Assembly (NCBI GenBank): GCA_030666115.1
Contig: DAOUYM010000020.1
Location: 1-11,469 of the forward strand
Origin: Candidatus Aenigmatarchaeota archaeon
GTDB taxonomy: Archaea; Aenigmatarchaeota; Aenigmatarchaeia; QMZP01
DNA length: 11,469 nt
Direction: 5' to 3'
Part shown: one piece after another, positions 1 through 5,869 of the stretch
Layout of the letters: every line of letters starts with the position of its first letter
Numbering within the stretch: the first letter of the stretch is position 1
Translations under genes and position numbers: made by a program
Notes under the pieces: generated by a model
The model's database searches: none
Told to the model about the DNA's origin: nothing
The model's input: only the letters and a program-made list of their open reading frames with translations

Positions 1-134
1 TTTATGTAGATCTTCATGACATCCCCGCAGGTGGGGTTTCCTATAATCCCCACACCATCAGGATTTTTCATCCCACCCATGTTCTTTGGGTGATGGAAAA
101 GATCCAGCACCTTCTTCGAGTATGCCCCTGTCAT
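1..134 (-). CDS. iscU: IscU/NifU-type Fe-S cluster scaffold protein, 3' part cut off by the window edge
   Basis: Scaffold on which [2Fe-2S]/[4Fe-4S] clusters are assembled from sulfur delivered by IscS. Only the first 44 codons are in the window, and the frame stays open to position 1. The visible N-terminus is typical of the family: a start of the form MTGAYSKKVLDLF, then HHPKN, a DGVG turn, and the GNPTCGD motif that carries the first cluster-ligand cysteine (Cys36) and the conserved Asp38. The ATG at 134-132 is preceded by GGTGATC at 137-143, a strong archaeal Shine-Dalgarno. It begins 27 bp after the iscS stop on the same strand, so the two are almost certainly one operon. The ORF is short only because the window ends. 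The other two ligand cysteines and any C-terminal Nfu domain cannot be judged. Confidence 0.9.
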   Translation of the reverse strand, partial: MTGAYSKKVLDLFHHPKNMGGMKNPDGVGIIGNPTCGDVMKIYI

Positions 135-161
135 ATGATCACCACGTTCTCTATTCCATTT

Positions 162-1328
162 CTAATCCCAGCCCTTCTTGAAGGGGCTGAATTTTCTAAG
201 CTCCTTTACAATCCTTGGTACATTCCTGATCACGTTATCTATATCTTTTTGCTTCGTGAACCTGCCCATGGTTATCCTAAGTGAGCCGTGTGCCTGCTTC
301 GGGCTGAGTCCTATCGACGTCAGTACGTGGGACGCCTTCAGGTCCCTGGATGAACATGCAGATCCGGTTGACGCCTCTATCCCTACCATGTCCAGCTTGA
401 GTATAAGTGCCTCGCCTTCAATGAAATCAAACCTGAAGTTGGCATTGCCTGGAATCCTCTTCTCGGGGTGGCCGTTGAGATGTGAGTTGGGGATGTTGGT
501 TAGTATTTGCTTCACCAGCTTCTTCCTGAGTGCAGTCAGCCTTTTGGCTTCCTTATCCATCTCCTTGATTGCAATCTCTGATGCCTTTGCGAATCCCACT
601 ATGCCCGCGACGTTCTCTGTTCCTGACCTCCGTCCTGACTCGTGCCCGCCGCCATGCAGCATGGGTTCTATCTTGACACCATCCCTGACGTAGAGAAGCC
701 CGACACCCTTTGGCCCGTATATCTTGTGGGAGCTGGCTGAGAGTAGATCGATTCTCATTCGTTTTACGTCTATGGGAATCTTGCAGAAACTCTGCACAGC
801 ATCAGTATGGAAGTATACGCCCTTCTCTTTGCACATCTTACCTATCTTTTCTATTGGCTCGATCGTCCCTATTTCGTTGTTGACGTGCATTATGGATACC
901 AGTATGGTCTTTTTGCTTATCGCCTTTTTCAGCTGTTCCAGGTCAACCATCCCGTATTTATCAGTATCCAGGTAGGTTACCCTGAACCCGTTCTTTTCCA
1001 GTGATTCGCATGTCTCGATTACTGCCTTGTGCTCTACCTTGCTGGTTATGATGTGGTTACCCTTTTTCCTATTGGCCATTGCAACACCAACCAGCGCCAG
1101 GTTATCCGCTTCTGTCCCGCCTGATGTAAACACAATCTCCCCAGGATCGGCCTTTATAGTTGCAGCTAACCTTTTCCTCGCGTTCTCCATGGCTATCCTT
1201 GCCTGCTGGCCCATACTATAGAGGGAAGAGGCGTTACCGAAATCCTTGTCCATGTAAGGTTCCATCGCCTTCTTCACTCCCGGGTCAACCGGTGTGGTTG
1301 CCGCGTAATCAAGATACACCCTCTCCAT
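162..1328 (-). CDS. iscS: Cysteine desulfurase IscS/NifS (group I)
   Basis: PLP-dependent enzyme that converts cysteine to alanine and passes the persulfide sulfur to IscU. From the ATG at 1328 the protein is 388 aa, normal for the family. Visible signatures are the N-terminal YLDYAATTP, the SGGTEADN cofactor-binding segment, HTDAVQ with the PLP-contacting Asp, SSHKIYGPKG with the Schiff-base lysine (Lys202), RSGTEN, and STGSACSS with the catalytic Cys325 on the extended group I loop. A GTG three codons upstream is in frame, but it is the start of the GTGATC Shine-Dalgarno (1332-1337), so the ATG is preferred. iscU follows 27 bp downstream. A T-rich end of the preceding ferredoxin transcript and a TATA-like box (about 1368-1377) upstream suggest that iscS-iscU has its own promoter. 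Confidence 0.95.
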   Translation of the reverse strand: MERVYLDYAATTPVDPGVKKAMEPYMDKDFGNASSLYSMGQQARIAMENARKRLAATIKADPGEIVFTSGGTEADNLALVGVAMANRKKGNHIITSKVEHKAVIETCESLEKNGFRVTYLDTDKYGMVDLEQLKKAISKKTILVSIMHVNNEIGTIEPIEKIGKMCKEKGVYFHTDAVQSFCKIPIDVKRMRIDLLSASSHKIYGPKGVGLLYVRDGVKIEPMLHGGGHESGRRSGTENVAGIVGFAKASEIAIKEMDKEAKRLTALRKKLVKQILTNIPNSHLNGHPEKRIPGNANFRFDFIEGEALILKLDMVGIEASTGSACSSRDLKASHVLTSIGLSPKQAHGSLRITMGRFTKQKDIDNVIRNVPRIVKELRKFSPFKKGWD

Positions 1329-1331
1329 TCT

Positions 1332-1377
1332 GATCACTTTACGTTAAATCTACATTAAACATCGTGAGTATTAAAAC
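1332..1377 (-). promoter_or_regulatory. Candidate iscS-iscU promoter and Shine-Dalgarno
   Basis: Read on the minus strand, GTTTTAATAC at 1377-1368 resembles an archaeal TATA box. A start site about 25 nt on would fall near 1347, leaving a leader of roughly 20 nt that contains the GTGATC Shine-Dalgarno at 1337-1332. Position is inferred only from composition and spacing. Confidence 0.4.
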
Positions 1378-1391
1378 AATCCCGAATCAGT

Positions 1392-1407
1392 CAAAAACAA
1401 ACCAAAG
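1392..1407 (-). terminator. T-rich archaeal-type terminator after the ferredoxin gene
   Basis: On the minus strand the two bases after the ferredoxin stop are followed by a T-rich tract with a run of five Ts (plus-strand complement CAAAAACAAACCAAAG). Archaeal RNA polymerase stops at such oligo-T tracts without needing a hairpin, and no hairpin is evident here. Confidence 0.5.
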
Positions 1408-1409
1408 TC

Positions 1410-1604
1410 TTACTTAACCAGTTTTATTGCAGATGAAGGGCAGTTTTCCACACACGCGTTGCACTCGACGCAGTTCTCTGGCTTAACTACCTTTGATTTT
1501 GCGTCCTTCATTTCGAACACGTTTTGTGGACAAACAGAAACGCATGCCCCGCAACCTATGCATTTACCGGCGTTGACCTTTGGAAACTTGTGATATATTG
1601 TCAT
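1410..1604 (-). CDS. 2[4Fe-4S] bacterial-type ferredoxin
   Basis: Small soluble electron carrier of 64 aa. It has two complete cluster motifs of the form CxxCxxCxxxCP: Cys15, 18, 21, 25 followed by Pro26, and Cys45, 48, 51, 55 followed by Pro56. As in related ferredoxins, each set of three plus the distant fourth cysteine of the other motif should bind one [4Fe-4S] cluster. The short MTIYHKFPKVN leader before the first cluster and the -AIKLVK end are typical. The ATG is preceded by GTGATT at 1607-1612. The gene begins 9 bp after the stop of the DUF1858 gene, so the two are translated from one message. Likely partners, by proximity only, are the DUF1858 protein and possibly the nearby radical SAM activase, which needs a low-potential electron donor. 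Confidence 0.95.
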   Translation of the reverse strand: MTIYHKFPKVNAGKCIGCGACVSVCPQNVFEMKDAKSKVVKPENCVECNACVENCPSSAIKLVK

Positions 1605-1613
1605 ACAATCACT

Positions 1614-1895
1614 TTATTCTTTTCTTTCCTCCTTTATATTTTTGATCAGATTGTTCATTTCCTTGAGCATAGATTCGATATCCTTATCAGACATTCCATG
1701 CGCCTTTGCTCCCTGTTCCAGGGTCTCAAATGCAGCCACATGGCATCCGACACAGTGCAGTCCCCTTTTCATCATGACCTCTGCCGTCTCCGGGTATCTG
1801 GATATTATGTCGCCCAGTGTCATCTTCTTGGTTATCTTTTCACCGGATTCCTTTGCATTCCTCTCTCCCTTTCCATTCTTTGCGTCTTTTGCCAT
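1614..1895 (-). CDS. DUF1858-family redox disulfide protein (hybrid-cluster-protein-associated domain)
   Basis: A 93-aa protein. Residues 1-22 are charged, low-complexity and probably disordered. From about residue 23 it matches the DUF1858 / prismane-associated disulfide domain: a helix-rich segment with TLGDIISRYPETAEVMMKRG, then the signature GLHCVGCH with the CxxC pair Cys48/Cys51, then AAFETLEQGAKAHG and a charged C-terminal helix. The CxxC is thought to act as a redox-active disulfide or metal site; the biochemical role of the family is not established. Start: ATG with GGTGATT at 1898-1904. It heads a two-gene operon with a ferredoxin, which suggests electron transfer to or from the CxxC. 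No hybrid cluster protein gene is in the window. Confidence 0.85.
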   Translation of the reverse strand: MAKDAKNGKGERNAKESGEKITKKMTLGDIISRYPETAEVMMKRGLHCVGCHVAAFETLEQGAKAHGMSDKDIESMLKEMNNLIKNIKEERKE

Positions 1896-1923
1896 AGAAT
1901 CACCTTAACCTCTTTAACCTTTT

Positions 1924-1940
1924 ATATAACACTGTTATAT
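1924..1940. promoter_or_regulatory. Perfect 17-bp palindrome, candidate operator of the DUF1858-ferredoxin operon
   Basis: The sequence ATATAACA-C-TGTTATAT has two perfect 8-base arms around a single central base. It lies 29-45 bp upstream of the DUF1858 start codon and overlaps the best TATA candidate. This is the usual place for a repressor of an archaeal promoter. The regulator is not identifiable from the site alone. Confidence 0.5.
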
Positions 1941-1946
1941 TTAAAT
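1937..1946 (-). promoter_or_regulatory. TATA-like box for the DUF1858-ferredoxin operon
   Basis: On the minus strand ATTTAAATAT fits an archaeal TATA box. A start about 25 nt on, near 1917, gives a leader of some 22 nt that includes the GGTGATT Shine-Dalgarno. A second AT-rich block at 1922-1929 is too close to the start codon unless the message is nearly leaderless. Confidence 0.45.
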
Positions 1947-1952
1947 GTTTTT

Positions 1953-1960
1953 GAAAAGAA
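1953..1960 (-). terminator. Weak T-rich terminator candidate after nrdG
   Basis: Minus-strand TTCTTTTC lies about 10-17 bp beyond the nrdG stop and just before the next promoter. The T-run is only four long, so read-through into the DUF1858 gene is possible. Confidence 0.25.
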
Positions 1961-1969
1961 CAGCCTGCC

Positions 1970-2665
1970 CTACACACGAACCTCAACCTTGTCGAAATAA
2001 GGTTCTGCTATCCCGGCAAGCGCCCTGAGTTTGATTTCGGGATAAGCTTCCTCCTTTTCGTAGCTCTTGTCCAGGGTCTTCATTGGCCTGAACTGCTGGA
2101 TACAATAGTGCCTGGCTCCCTTGAGCCACTTGCCTATTGATATCATATCCTCGTCTCCGAAAAGCTTCGGCACGACAGTGGTTCTAAACTCGTAGTCTAT
2201 CCCTGAATTCATGATCATGCTCACGCTCCTCCTGATATCCATCACATTAACCTTAACACCTGCCACGTCACTATATTTTCTGAGGGGGGCCTTTATGTCC
2301 ATTGCCATGTAATCGATGAGCCTCTTCTTCACCAGGTACTTCAGCATCTCAGGATTGGTTCCGTTGGTATCGAGCTTGACCAGGAATCCCATTAATTTGA
2401 TCTTCTCAATGAAGTCAACCAGGTTCTCATGCATACAGGGCTCTCCCCCTGTTATGCAGACCCCGTCTATCCATTTCCTTCTCCTCTTCAGGTGCTCGAA
2501 AACTTCCCTCTCGGGGATGTTGGGTATATCCTTGTTGTTTGTTACAAGATCCGGGTTATGACAGTACGGACACCTGAAGTTGCAGTTGGAGATAAAAATA
2601 ACACTACAGATCTTGCCAGGATAATCTATTAGAGACGTTTTCTGGAGGTTCTTTATCGGCAGCAT
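1970..2665 (-). CDS. nrdG: Anaerobic ribonucleoside-triphosphate reductase activating protein (radical SAM, NrdG2-like)
   Basis: Radical SAM enzyme that uses a [4Fe-4S] cluster and S-adenosylmethionine to create the glycyl radical on NrdD. From the ATG at 2665 it is 231 aa, longer than E. coli NrdG and like the NrdG2 branch. Near the start, QKTSLIDYPGK is typical of that branch; CNFRCPYCHNP follows, with the cluster cysteines 28, 32 and 35 of the CxxxCxxC motif. Next come ITGGEP (SAM binding), KLDTNGT and AMDIKAPL, all usual in the TIM-barrel core. A longer GTG start at 2683 is in frame, but the GTGAT at 2669-2673 just before the ATG is a better Shine-Dalgarno, so the ATG is chosen. It lies 45 bp downstream of nrdD, its substrate, so function and context agree. 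Confidence 0.92.
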   Translation of the reverse strand: MLPIKNLQKTSLIDYPGKICSVIFISNCNFRCPYCHNPDLVTNNKDIPNIPEREVFEHLKRRRKWIDGVCITGGEPCMHENLVDFIEKIKLMGFLVKLDTNGTNPEMLKYLVKKRLIDYMAMDIKAPLRKYSDVAGVKVNVMDIRRSVSMIMNSGIDYEFRTTVVPKLFGDEDMISIGKWLKGARHYCIQQFRPMKTLDKSYEKEEAYPEIKLRALAGIAEPYFDKVEVRV

Positions 2666-2668
2666 GTT

Positions 2669-2688
2669 ATCACTGATTATCACTGATT
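2669..2688 (-). repeat. Perfect tandem 10-bp repeat at the nrdG ribosome binding site
   Basis: The unit AATCAGTGAT (minus strand) occurs twice back to back just before the nrdG start. The copy next to the ATG contains the Shine-Dalgarno GTGAT, so the ribosome binding site is duplicated. Confidence 0.8.
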
Positions 2689-2700
2689 TCCCGGATCAGG

Positions 2701-2718
2701 CTCAGTTATCTCAGTTAT
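2701..2718 (-). repeat. Perfect tandem 9-bp repeat across the nrdD stop codon
   Basis: The unit ATAACTGAG (minus strand) occurs twice back to back and includes the last two asparagine codons and TGA stop of nrdD. It is nearly complementary to the repeat unit at 2669-2688, with a 12-base gap between them, so the two can form an imperfect hairpin in the mRNA. Confidence 0.75.
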
Positions 2719-4852
2719 TAAACTGTCCTTGGATTGCCTTCTTTTCTGAAAACGTGACCCTTTGCCTGAATTCCTCTTGTTTGCCATCATTCCAGTTACT
2801 TACAGGTCTCAGGTAACCCACTATCCTAGAATAGACATTACATTTCTTCCCGCATGTTCCTGAATCACCATTCGGTTCCGGGCACGTGAAATGTTCACCC
2901 TTGATATATCCATGTTCATCACATACACTGAAAGTGGGTGTTATTGAAAAATAAGGCAGCCTGGTGTTGGTTGAAATCTTCCTAACGAGTTCCCTGCATG
3001 CTTCTCCGGAACTCATCTTTTCACCCAGGAACACATGGAATATTGTTCCCCCTGTATACAGTGGTTGTATATCATTCTGATGCTCTATTGCCTCTATGAT
3101 ATCCTCAGTCTTGTTTACAGGAAGATATGTTGAGTTTGTGAGATATGGCTTCTTTTCACCTGCAGTTATTATATCAGGATATAGCTTCTTGTCCTCTTTT
3201 GCCAGTCTGTATGAAGCACCTTCCGCGGGTGTGGCTTCAAGGTTATACAGGTTTCCTGTATCTTTCTGGAACTCAAGACAACTATCCCTCATAAAATTCA
3301 GGGTATCTATGGCAAGCTGTTTGCCTTCTGGTGTGGAGATATCCTTTCCCAGGAAATTGAGGCAGGCCTCGTTCATGCCGCATATCCCAATGGTTGAAAA
3401 ATGATTATTGAATTTCCCTAGGTATCTCTTTGTGAACGGCATGAGCCCGTTCTTCAGGTTCCTATCTATCACCTCTCTTTTGGTTTCCAGAGCGTTTTTG
3501 CATAGATTCATGTACCGCCCCAGTTTGTCAGAATAGATTTCCTTTGCCTTTTCATCATTTCCTCCGGATTCTTTCCTGGCCTCATATCCGATCCTGTTGA
3601 TGTTGATTGTCACGACGCCTATCGAACCAGTGCTGTCTCCAGGTCCCCACATACCTCCTGGCCTTTTCAGTAACTCGTTCTGGTTTATGTTAAGCCTGCA
3701 GCACATAGCCCTTATGGATTTGGGGTCAAGGTTGGATCCCACATAGTTCTGGAAATACGGGAGGCCATATTTTGCAGTCAGCTCAAAAAGAAGTTTCGCA
3801 TTCTCGCTTTCCCAGTCAAAGTCCTTTGTTATATTGTATGTTGGTATGGGGAAAGTGAAAACACTTCCATTGGCATCCCCCTCCAGCATAACTTCAATGA
3901 ATGCCTTGTTTATAACATCCATCTCTTTTTGGCAGTCTCCATAGGTGAAATCCTGTTCTTTACCCCCAACGATAGCCTTCTCATCCTTCATGTCGTCCGG
4001 GACAACCCAGTCAAACGTGATGTTGGAAAATGGGTATTGCGATCCCCATCTTGATGGAATGTTCAGTGAGAAGATGAGCTGCTGTATGTTCTGTTTTGTC
4101 TGCTTGTAGTCCAGCTCATCAGCCTTTACAAAGGGAGCCAGAAGCGTATCAATAGATGAGAATGCCTGTGCCCCCGCAAACTCCATCTGCAGGCATCCTA
4201 TGTAGTTGACCATCTGGTGAACAACAGTGCTCATGTGTTTTGCCGGCTTGCAGTCAACCTTATTCGGGACGCCACCAAATCCCCACAGTAAGAGATTCTT
4301 CAGGCTCCAGCCAGCACAGTAGGCAATCACACCATGCGACAGATCATGAATATGAATGTAGGCCTTCTTGTGGGCATCTGCTATTTCAGGTGTGTACATC
4401 TCGCTCAGGTTGTAGTTGGACATCATCTTGCCTGCTGTGTGCAGGAGAAGTCCAGAGAAAGAGAAAGCTTCGTTCGAGTTCTCCCTGACTCTCCAGTCAG
4501 TCTGGTTCAGGTACTCTGATATTGTGTTTATCGCGTCAACCATTACCTCTTTGGTTTCCCTGATCTTGGCATGCGTGTGCCTGTACAGGATGTATGTCTT
4601 GGCTGTCTTTGCGTGACCATTCTTTATCAGTACTTTTTCAACTATGTCCTGTATCTCCTCAACGGTCGGGACCTCCTTGTCTGAGAACTGGTATTCCATC
4701 ACTGCAATGACCTTGTTTGAAAGATCCACTGCCAGTTTCCTGTCCTTCCCGCCAACGGATTGTGCGGCCTTCCATATAGCCTCTGTTACCTTTTCCTGAT
4801 CAAAATCAGCTATCTTCCCGCTCCTCTTCCTTATCTTTTTTATCAGTACCAT
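2711..4852 (-). CDS. nrdD: Anaerobic (class III) ribonucleoside-triphosphate reductase, catalytic subunit
   Basis: Reduces ribonucleoside triphosphates to deoxyribonucleotides with an oxygen-sensitive glycyl radical. It is 713 aa, full length for the family. Residues 1-98 are an ATP-cone allosteric domain (KKIRKRSGKIADFD at the start, YILYRHTHAKIR near the end). The barrel has HIHDL (167-171), the substrate-loop FPIPTYNITKD, MCCRLNIN with the active-site cysteine pair 384/385, and TSTG-like loops. The C-terminal zinc site has Cys644, 657, 667 and 671, followed by SRIVGYLRP with the radical Gly679. The ATG is preceded by AGGAGA at some distance rather than the GGTGATT motif of its neighbours. 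It sits 55 bp after nrdR and 45 bp before nrdG, and no separate promoter or NrdR box is obvious before it. nrdR-nrdD-nrdG is probably one operon. Confidence 0.97.
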   Translation of the reverse strand: MVLIKKIRKRSGKIADFDQEKVTEAIWKAAQSVGGKDRKLAVDLSNKVIAVMEYQFSDKEVPTVEEIQDIVEKVLIKNGHAKTAKTYILYRHTHAKIRETKEVMVDAINTISEYLNQTDWRVRENSNEAFSFSGLLLHTAGKMMSNYNLSEMYTPEIADAHKKAYIHIHDLSHGVIAYCAGWSLKNLLLWGFGGVPNKVDCKPAKHMSTVVHQMVNYIGCLQMEFAGAQAFSSIDTLLAPFVKADELDYKQTKQNIQQLIFSLNIPSRWGSQYPFSNITFDWVVPDDMKDEKAIVGGKEQDFTYGDCQKEMDVINKAFIEVMLEGDANGSVFTFPIPTYNITKDFDWESENAKLLFELTAKYGLPYFQNYVGSNLDPKSIRAMCCRLNINQNELLKRPGGMWGPGDSTGSIGVVTININRIGYEARKESGGNDEKAKEIYSDKLGRYMNLCKNALETKREVIDRNLKNGLMPFTKRYLGKFNNHFSTIGICGMNEACLNFLGKDISTPEGKQLAIDTLNFMRDSCLEFQKDTGNLYNLEATPAEGASYRLAKEDKKLYPDIITAGEKKPYLTNSTYLPVNKTEDIIEAIEHQNDIQPLYTGGTIFHVFLGEKMSSGEACRELVRKISTNTRLPYFSITPTFSVCDEHGYIKGEHFTCPEPNGDSGTCGKKCNVYSRIVGYLRPVSNWNDGKQEEFRQRVTFSEKKAIQGQFNN

Positions 4853-4907
4853 CTTTCCAGTCTCCTTCTAAGTCTTTGTTCCAGGGGATTCAGTTATTAT
4901 ATCGAAA

Positions 4908-5363
4908 CTATTTATTCTTGATGAGTTTTTCCATCTCTTTTTTGAATGATTCCAGGTCAGTGAACTCCCTGTAAACCGAGGCAAAACGTATGTATGCGAC
5001 TTTGTCCAGACCCTTGAGTTTTTTCATCACAAGTTCCCCAAGGAACCTGCTGTCCACTTCCGTATTCTTGTGCTCCCTCAGTTTTGCTTCGATATCATCA
5101 ACAACCTTCTCGATCTTCTCCCTTGGTATTGATCTTTTCTCGCATGCCTTGAGAAGACCTGCCAGGAGTTTGTGGCGATCAAAGTTCTCACGGCGACCGT
5201 TCTTCTTGACTATTGTTATATCCAGGGTCTCTATCCGTTCATATGTCGTGAACCTCTTACCGCATTTCAGGCATTCCCTTCTTCTTCGGGTTACGTCTGA
5301 TTCTCCTGTCTCCCTCTTATCCACAACCCTGGTGTTGGGGTTCGAGCAGTACGGACAATTCAT
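4908..5363 (-). CDS. nrdR: NrdR-family transcriptional repressor of ribonucleotide reductase genes
   Basis: Nucleotide-sensing repressor that binds ATP/dATP through an ATP cone and shuts off ribonucleotide reductase genes when dATP is high. From the ATG at 5363 it is 151 aa, standard length. The N-terminal zinc ribbon has Cys3, Cys6, Cys31 and Cys34, followed by the family signature GKRFTTYERIE. The ATP cone runs from about residue 50 (VKKNGRRENFDRHK) to 134 and ends with the conserved VAYIRFASVYREFTD. The upstream in-frame GTG at 5411 would place the start inside a predicted NrdR box and add 16 unrelated residues, so the ATG, with GAGGT directly before it, is chosen. NrdR is common in bacteria and less so in archaea. 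Its position at the head of nrdD-nrdG, behind two NrdR-box-like sites, points to autoregulation of the operon. Confidence 0.93.
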   Translation of the reverse strand: MNCPYCSNPNTRVVDKRETGESDVTRRRRECLKCGKRFTTYERIETLDITIVKKNGRRENFDRHKLLAGLLKACEKRSIPREKIEKVVDDIEAKLREHKNTEVDSRFLGELVMKKLKGLDKVAYIRFASVYREFTDLESFKKEMEKLIKNK

Positions 5364-5407
5364 TACCTCACACCCAAATTTCCCATTCACTCCTGATAGG
5401 GAACAAA

Positions 5408-5423
5408 CCACAATATATTGTAT
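5408..5423. promoter_or_regulatory. NrdR box 1
   Basis: The core CAATATATTG (5411-5420) is a perfect 10-bp palindrome and fits the core of the bacterial NrdR-box consensus, CwAtATaTwG, at every position. Flanking bases are CCA and TAT. It lies 45 bp upstream of the nrdR ATG. Confidence 0.7.
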
Positions 5424-5438
5424 ATATATTAATAATGA

Positions 5439-5454
5439 CTACAACATGTGGTAT
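5439..5454. promoter_or_regulatory. NrdR box 2 (weaker)
   Basis: CTA-CAACATGTGG-TAT matches 7 of 10 core positions of the NrdR-box consensus. It is placed exactly 31 bp from box 1 with a 15-bp linker, the three-turn spacing seen for NrdR box pairs in bacteria. Spacing is the main support for this call. Confidence 0.5.
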
Positions 5455-5470
5455 AGTATTGTCAGGACTA

Positions 5471-5480
5471 TTATATAAAC
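5471..5480 (-). promoter_or_regulatory. TATA-like box of the nrdR-nrdD-nrdG operon
   Basis: Minus-strand GTTTATATAA is a good archaeal TATA match. A start about 25 nt on falls near 5449, inside NrdR box 2, which would let bound NrdR block initiation. The rest of the 217-bp gap (5481-5580) is AT-rich, holds three scattered TATACCT motifs (5512, 5528, 5570) and shows no gene. Confidence 0.5.
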
Positions 5481-5580
5481 ATTTCGCTAATCCGGTATAA
5501 TCTTTTCCGTATATACCTTGTGAACCATATACCTAGCCGAAGAATTATCCCTATTTTTTATCCCTTTTCTATACCTTCTC

Positions 5581-5847
5581 TCACTTCTTTTTGGTATTCT
5601 TCACCTTCGCGCTGATGGTGTTCATCTTCTTGATCACGAATATTGCCATGACCGCAATGATGGTCACGAGTATTGCCGCGATGAAGCTGTAGATTATTCC
5701 CTGACCCTCAGGAACGAACTCGTTTATCAGGGCCTGTATCGCGTCCCTCCAGAAAAGCGCGGCAACGAAACCGAACGCTGATATGATCAGTGCACCAACC
5801 GCGCCAGCCAGGTTGAAACCCTCAGCATGTTCCTCTACACCCGCCAT
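5581..5847 (-). CDS. Small two-helix membrane protein, DUF5654-like
   Basis: An 88-aa protein of unknown function. After a short polar N-terminus there are two clear hydrophobic segments, about residues 12-32 and 49-72. They are separated by the loop FWRDAIQALINEFVPEGQG, and a basic tail (VKNTKKK) follows. The pattern AFGFVAALFWRDAIQAL followed by a second helix with VTIIAVMA resembles the DUF5654 family of small archaeal and bacterial membrane proteins; I recognise this from memory and with moderate certainty. Charge distribution suggests that the basic C-terminus is cytoplasmic. It has a very strong Shine-Dalgarno, GAGGTGATT, at 5852-5860. It starts 22 bp after metG on the same strand and so is probably co-transcribed with it, but no functional link is evident. 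Confidence 0.8.
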   Translation of the reverse strand: MAGVEEHAEGFNLAGAVGALIISAFGFVAALFWRDAIQALINEFVPEGQGIIYSFIAAILVTIIAVMAIFVIKKMNTISAKVKNTKKK

Positions 5848-5869
5848 TTATAATCACCTCTTTAGATTA

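Noticed and set aside
178..693. A 171-codon open frame on the plus strand within iscS
   Set aside because: It lies antisense to a cysteine desulfurase with all its signatures, and has no ribosome binding site or recognisable domain.
1524..2000. A 158-codon plus-strand frame across the DUF1858 and ferredoxin starts
   Set aside because: It runs antisense through two genes and their promoter, and its translation shows no family features.
4853..4907. Search for a separate NrdR box or promoter directly before nrdD
   Set aside because: No CwAtATaTwG-like core is found in the 55-bp gap, so transcription from the nrdR promoter is the simpler reading.
5364..5411. A longer NrdR protein starting at GTG 5411
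   Set aside because: The extra 16 residues are unlike NrdR, which begins with the MxCPxC zinc ribbon, and the GTG would lie inside NrdR box 1.
4990..5478. A 162-codon plus-strand frame opposite nrdR
   Set aside because: Antisense to a textbook NrdR; rich in Ser/Arg/Leu as expected from the reverse of a Lys/Glu-rich gene.
5510..5580. Three TATACCT motifs (5512, 5528, 5570) as a possible regulatory repeat or terminator
   Set aside because: Spacing is irregular, the motif is short in AT-rich DNA, and the minus-strand RNA has no T-run for termination.
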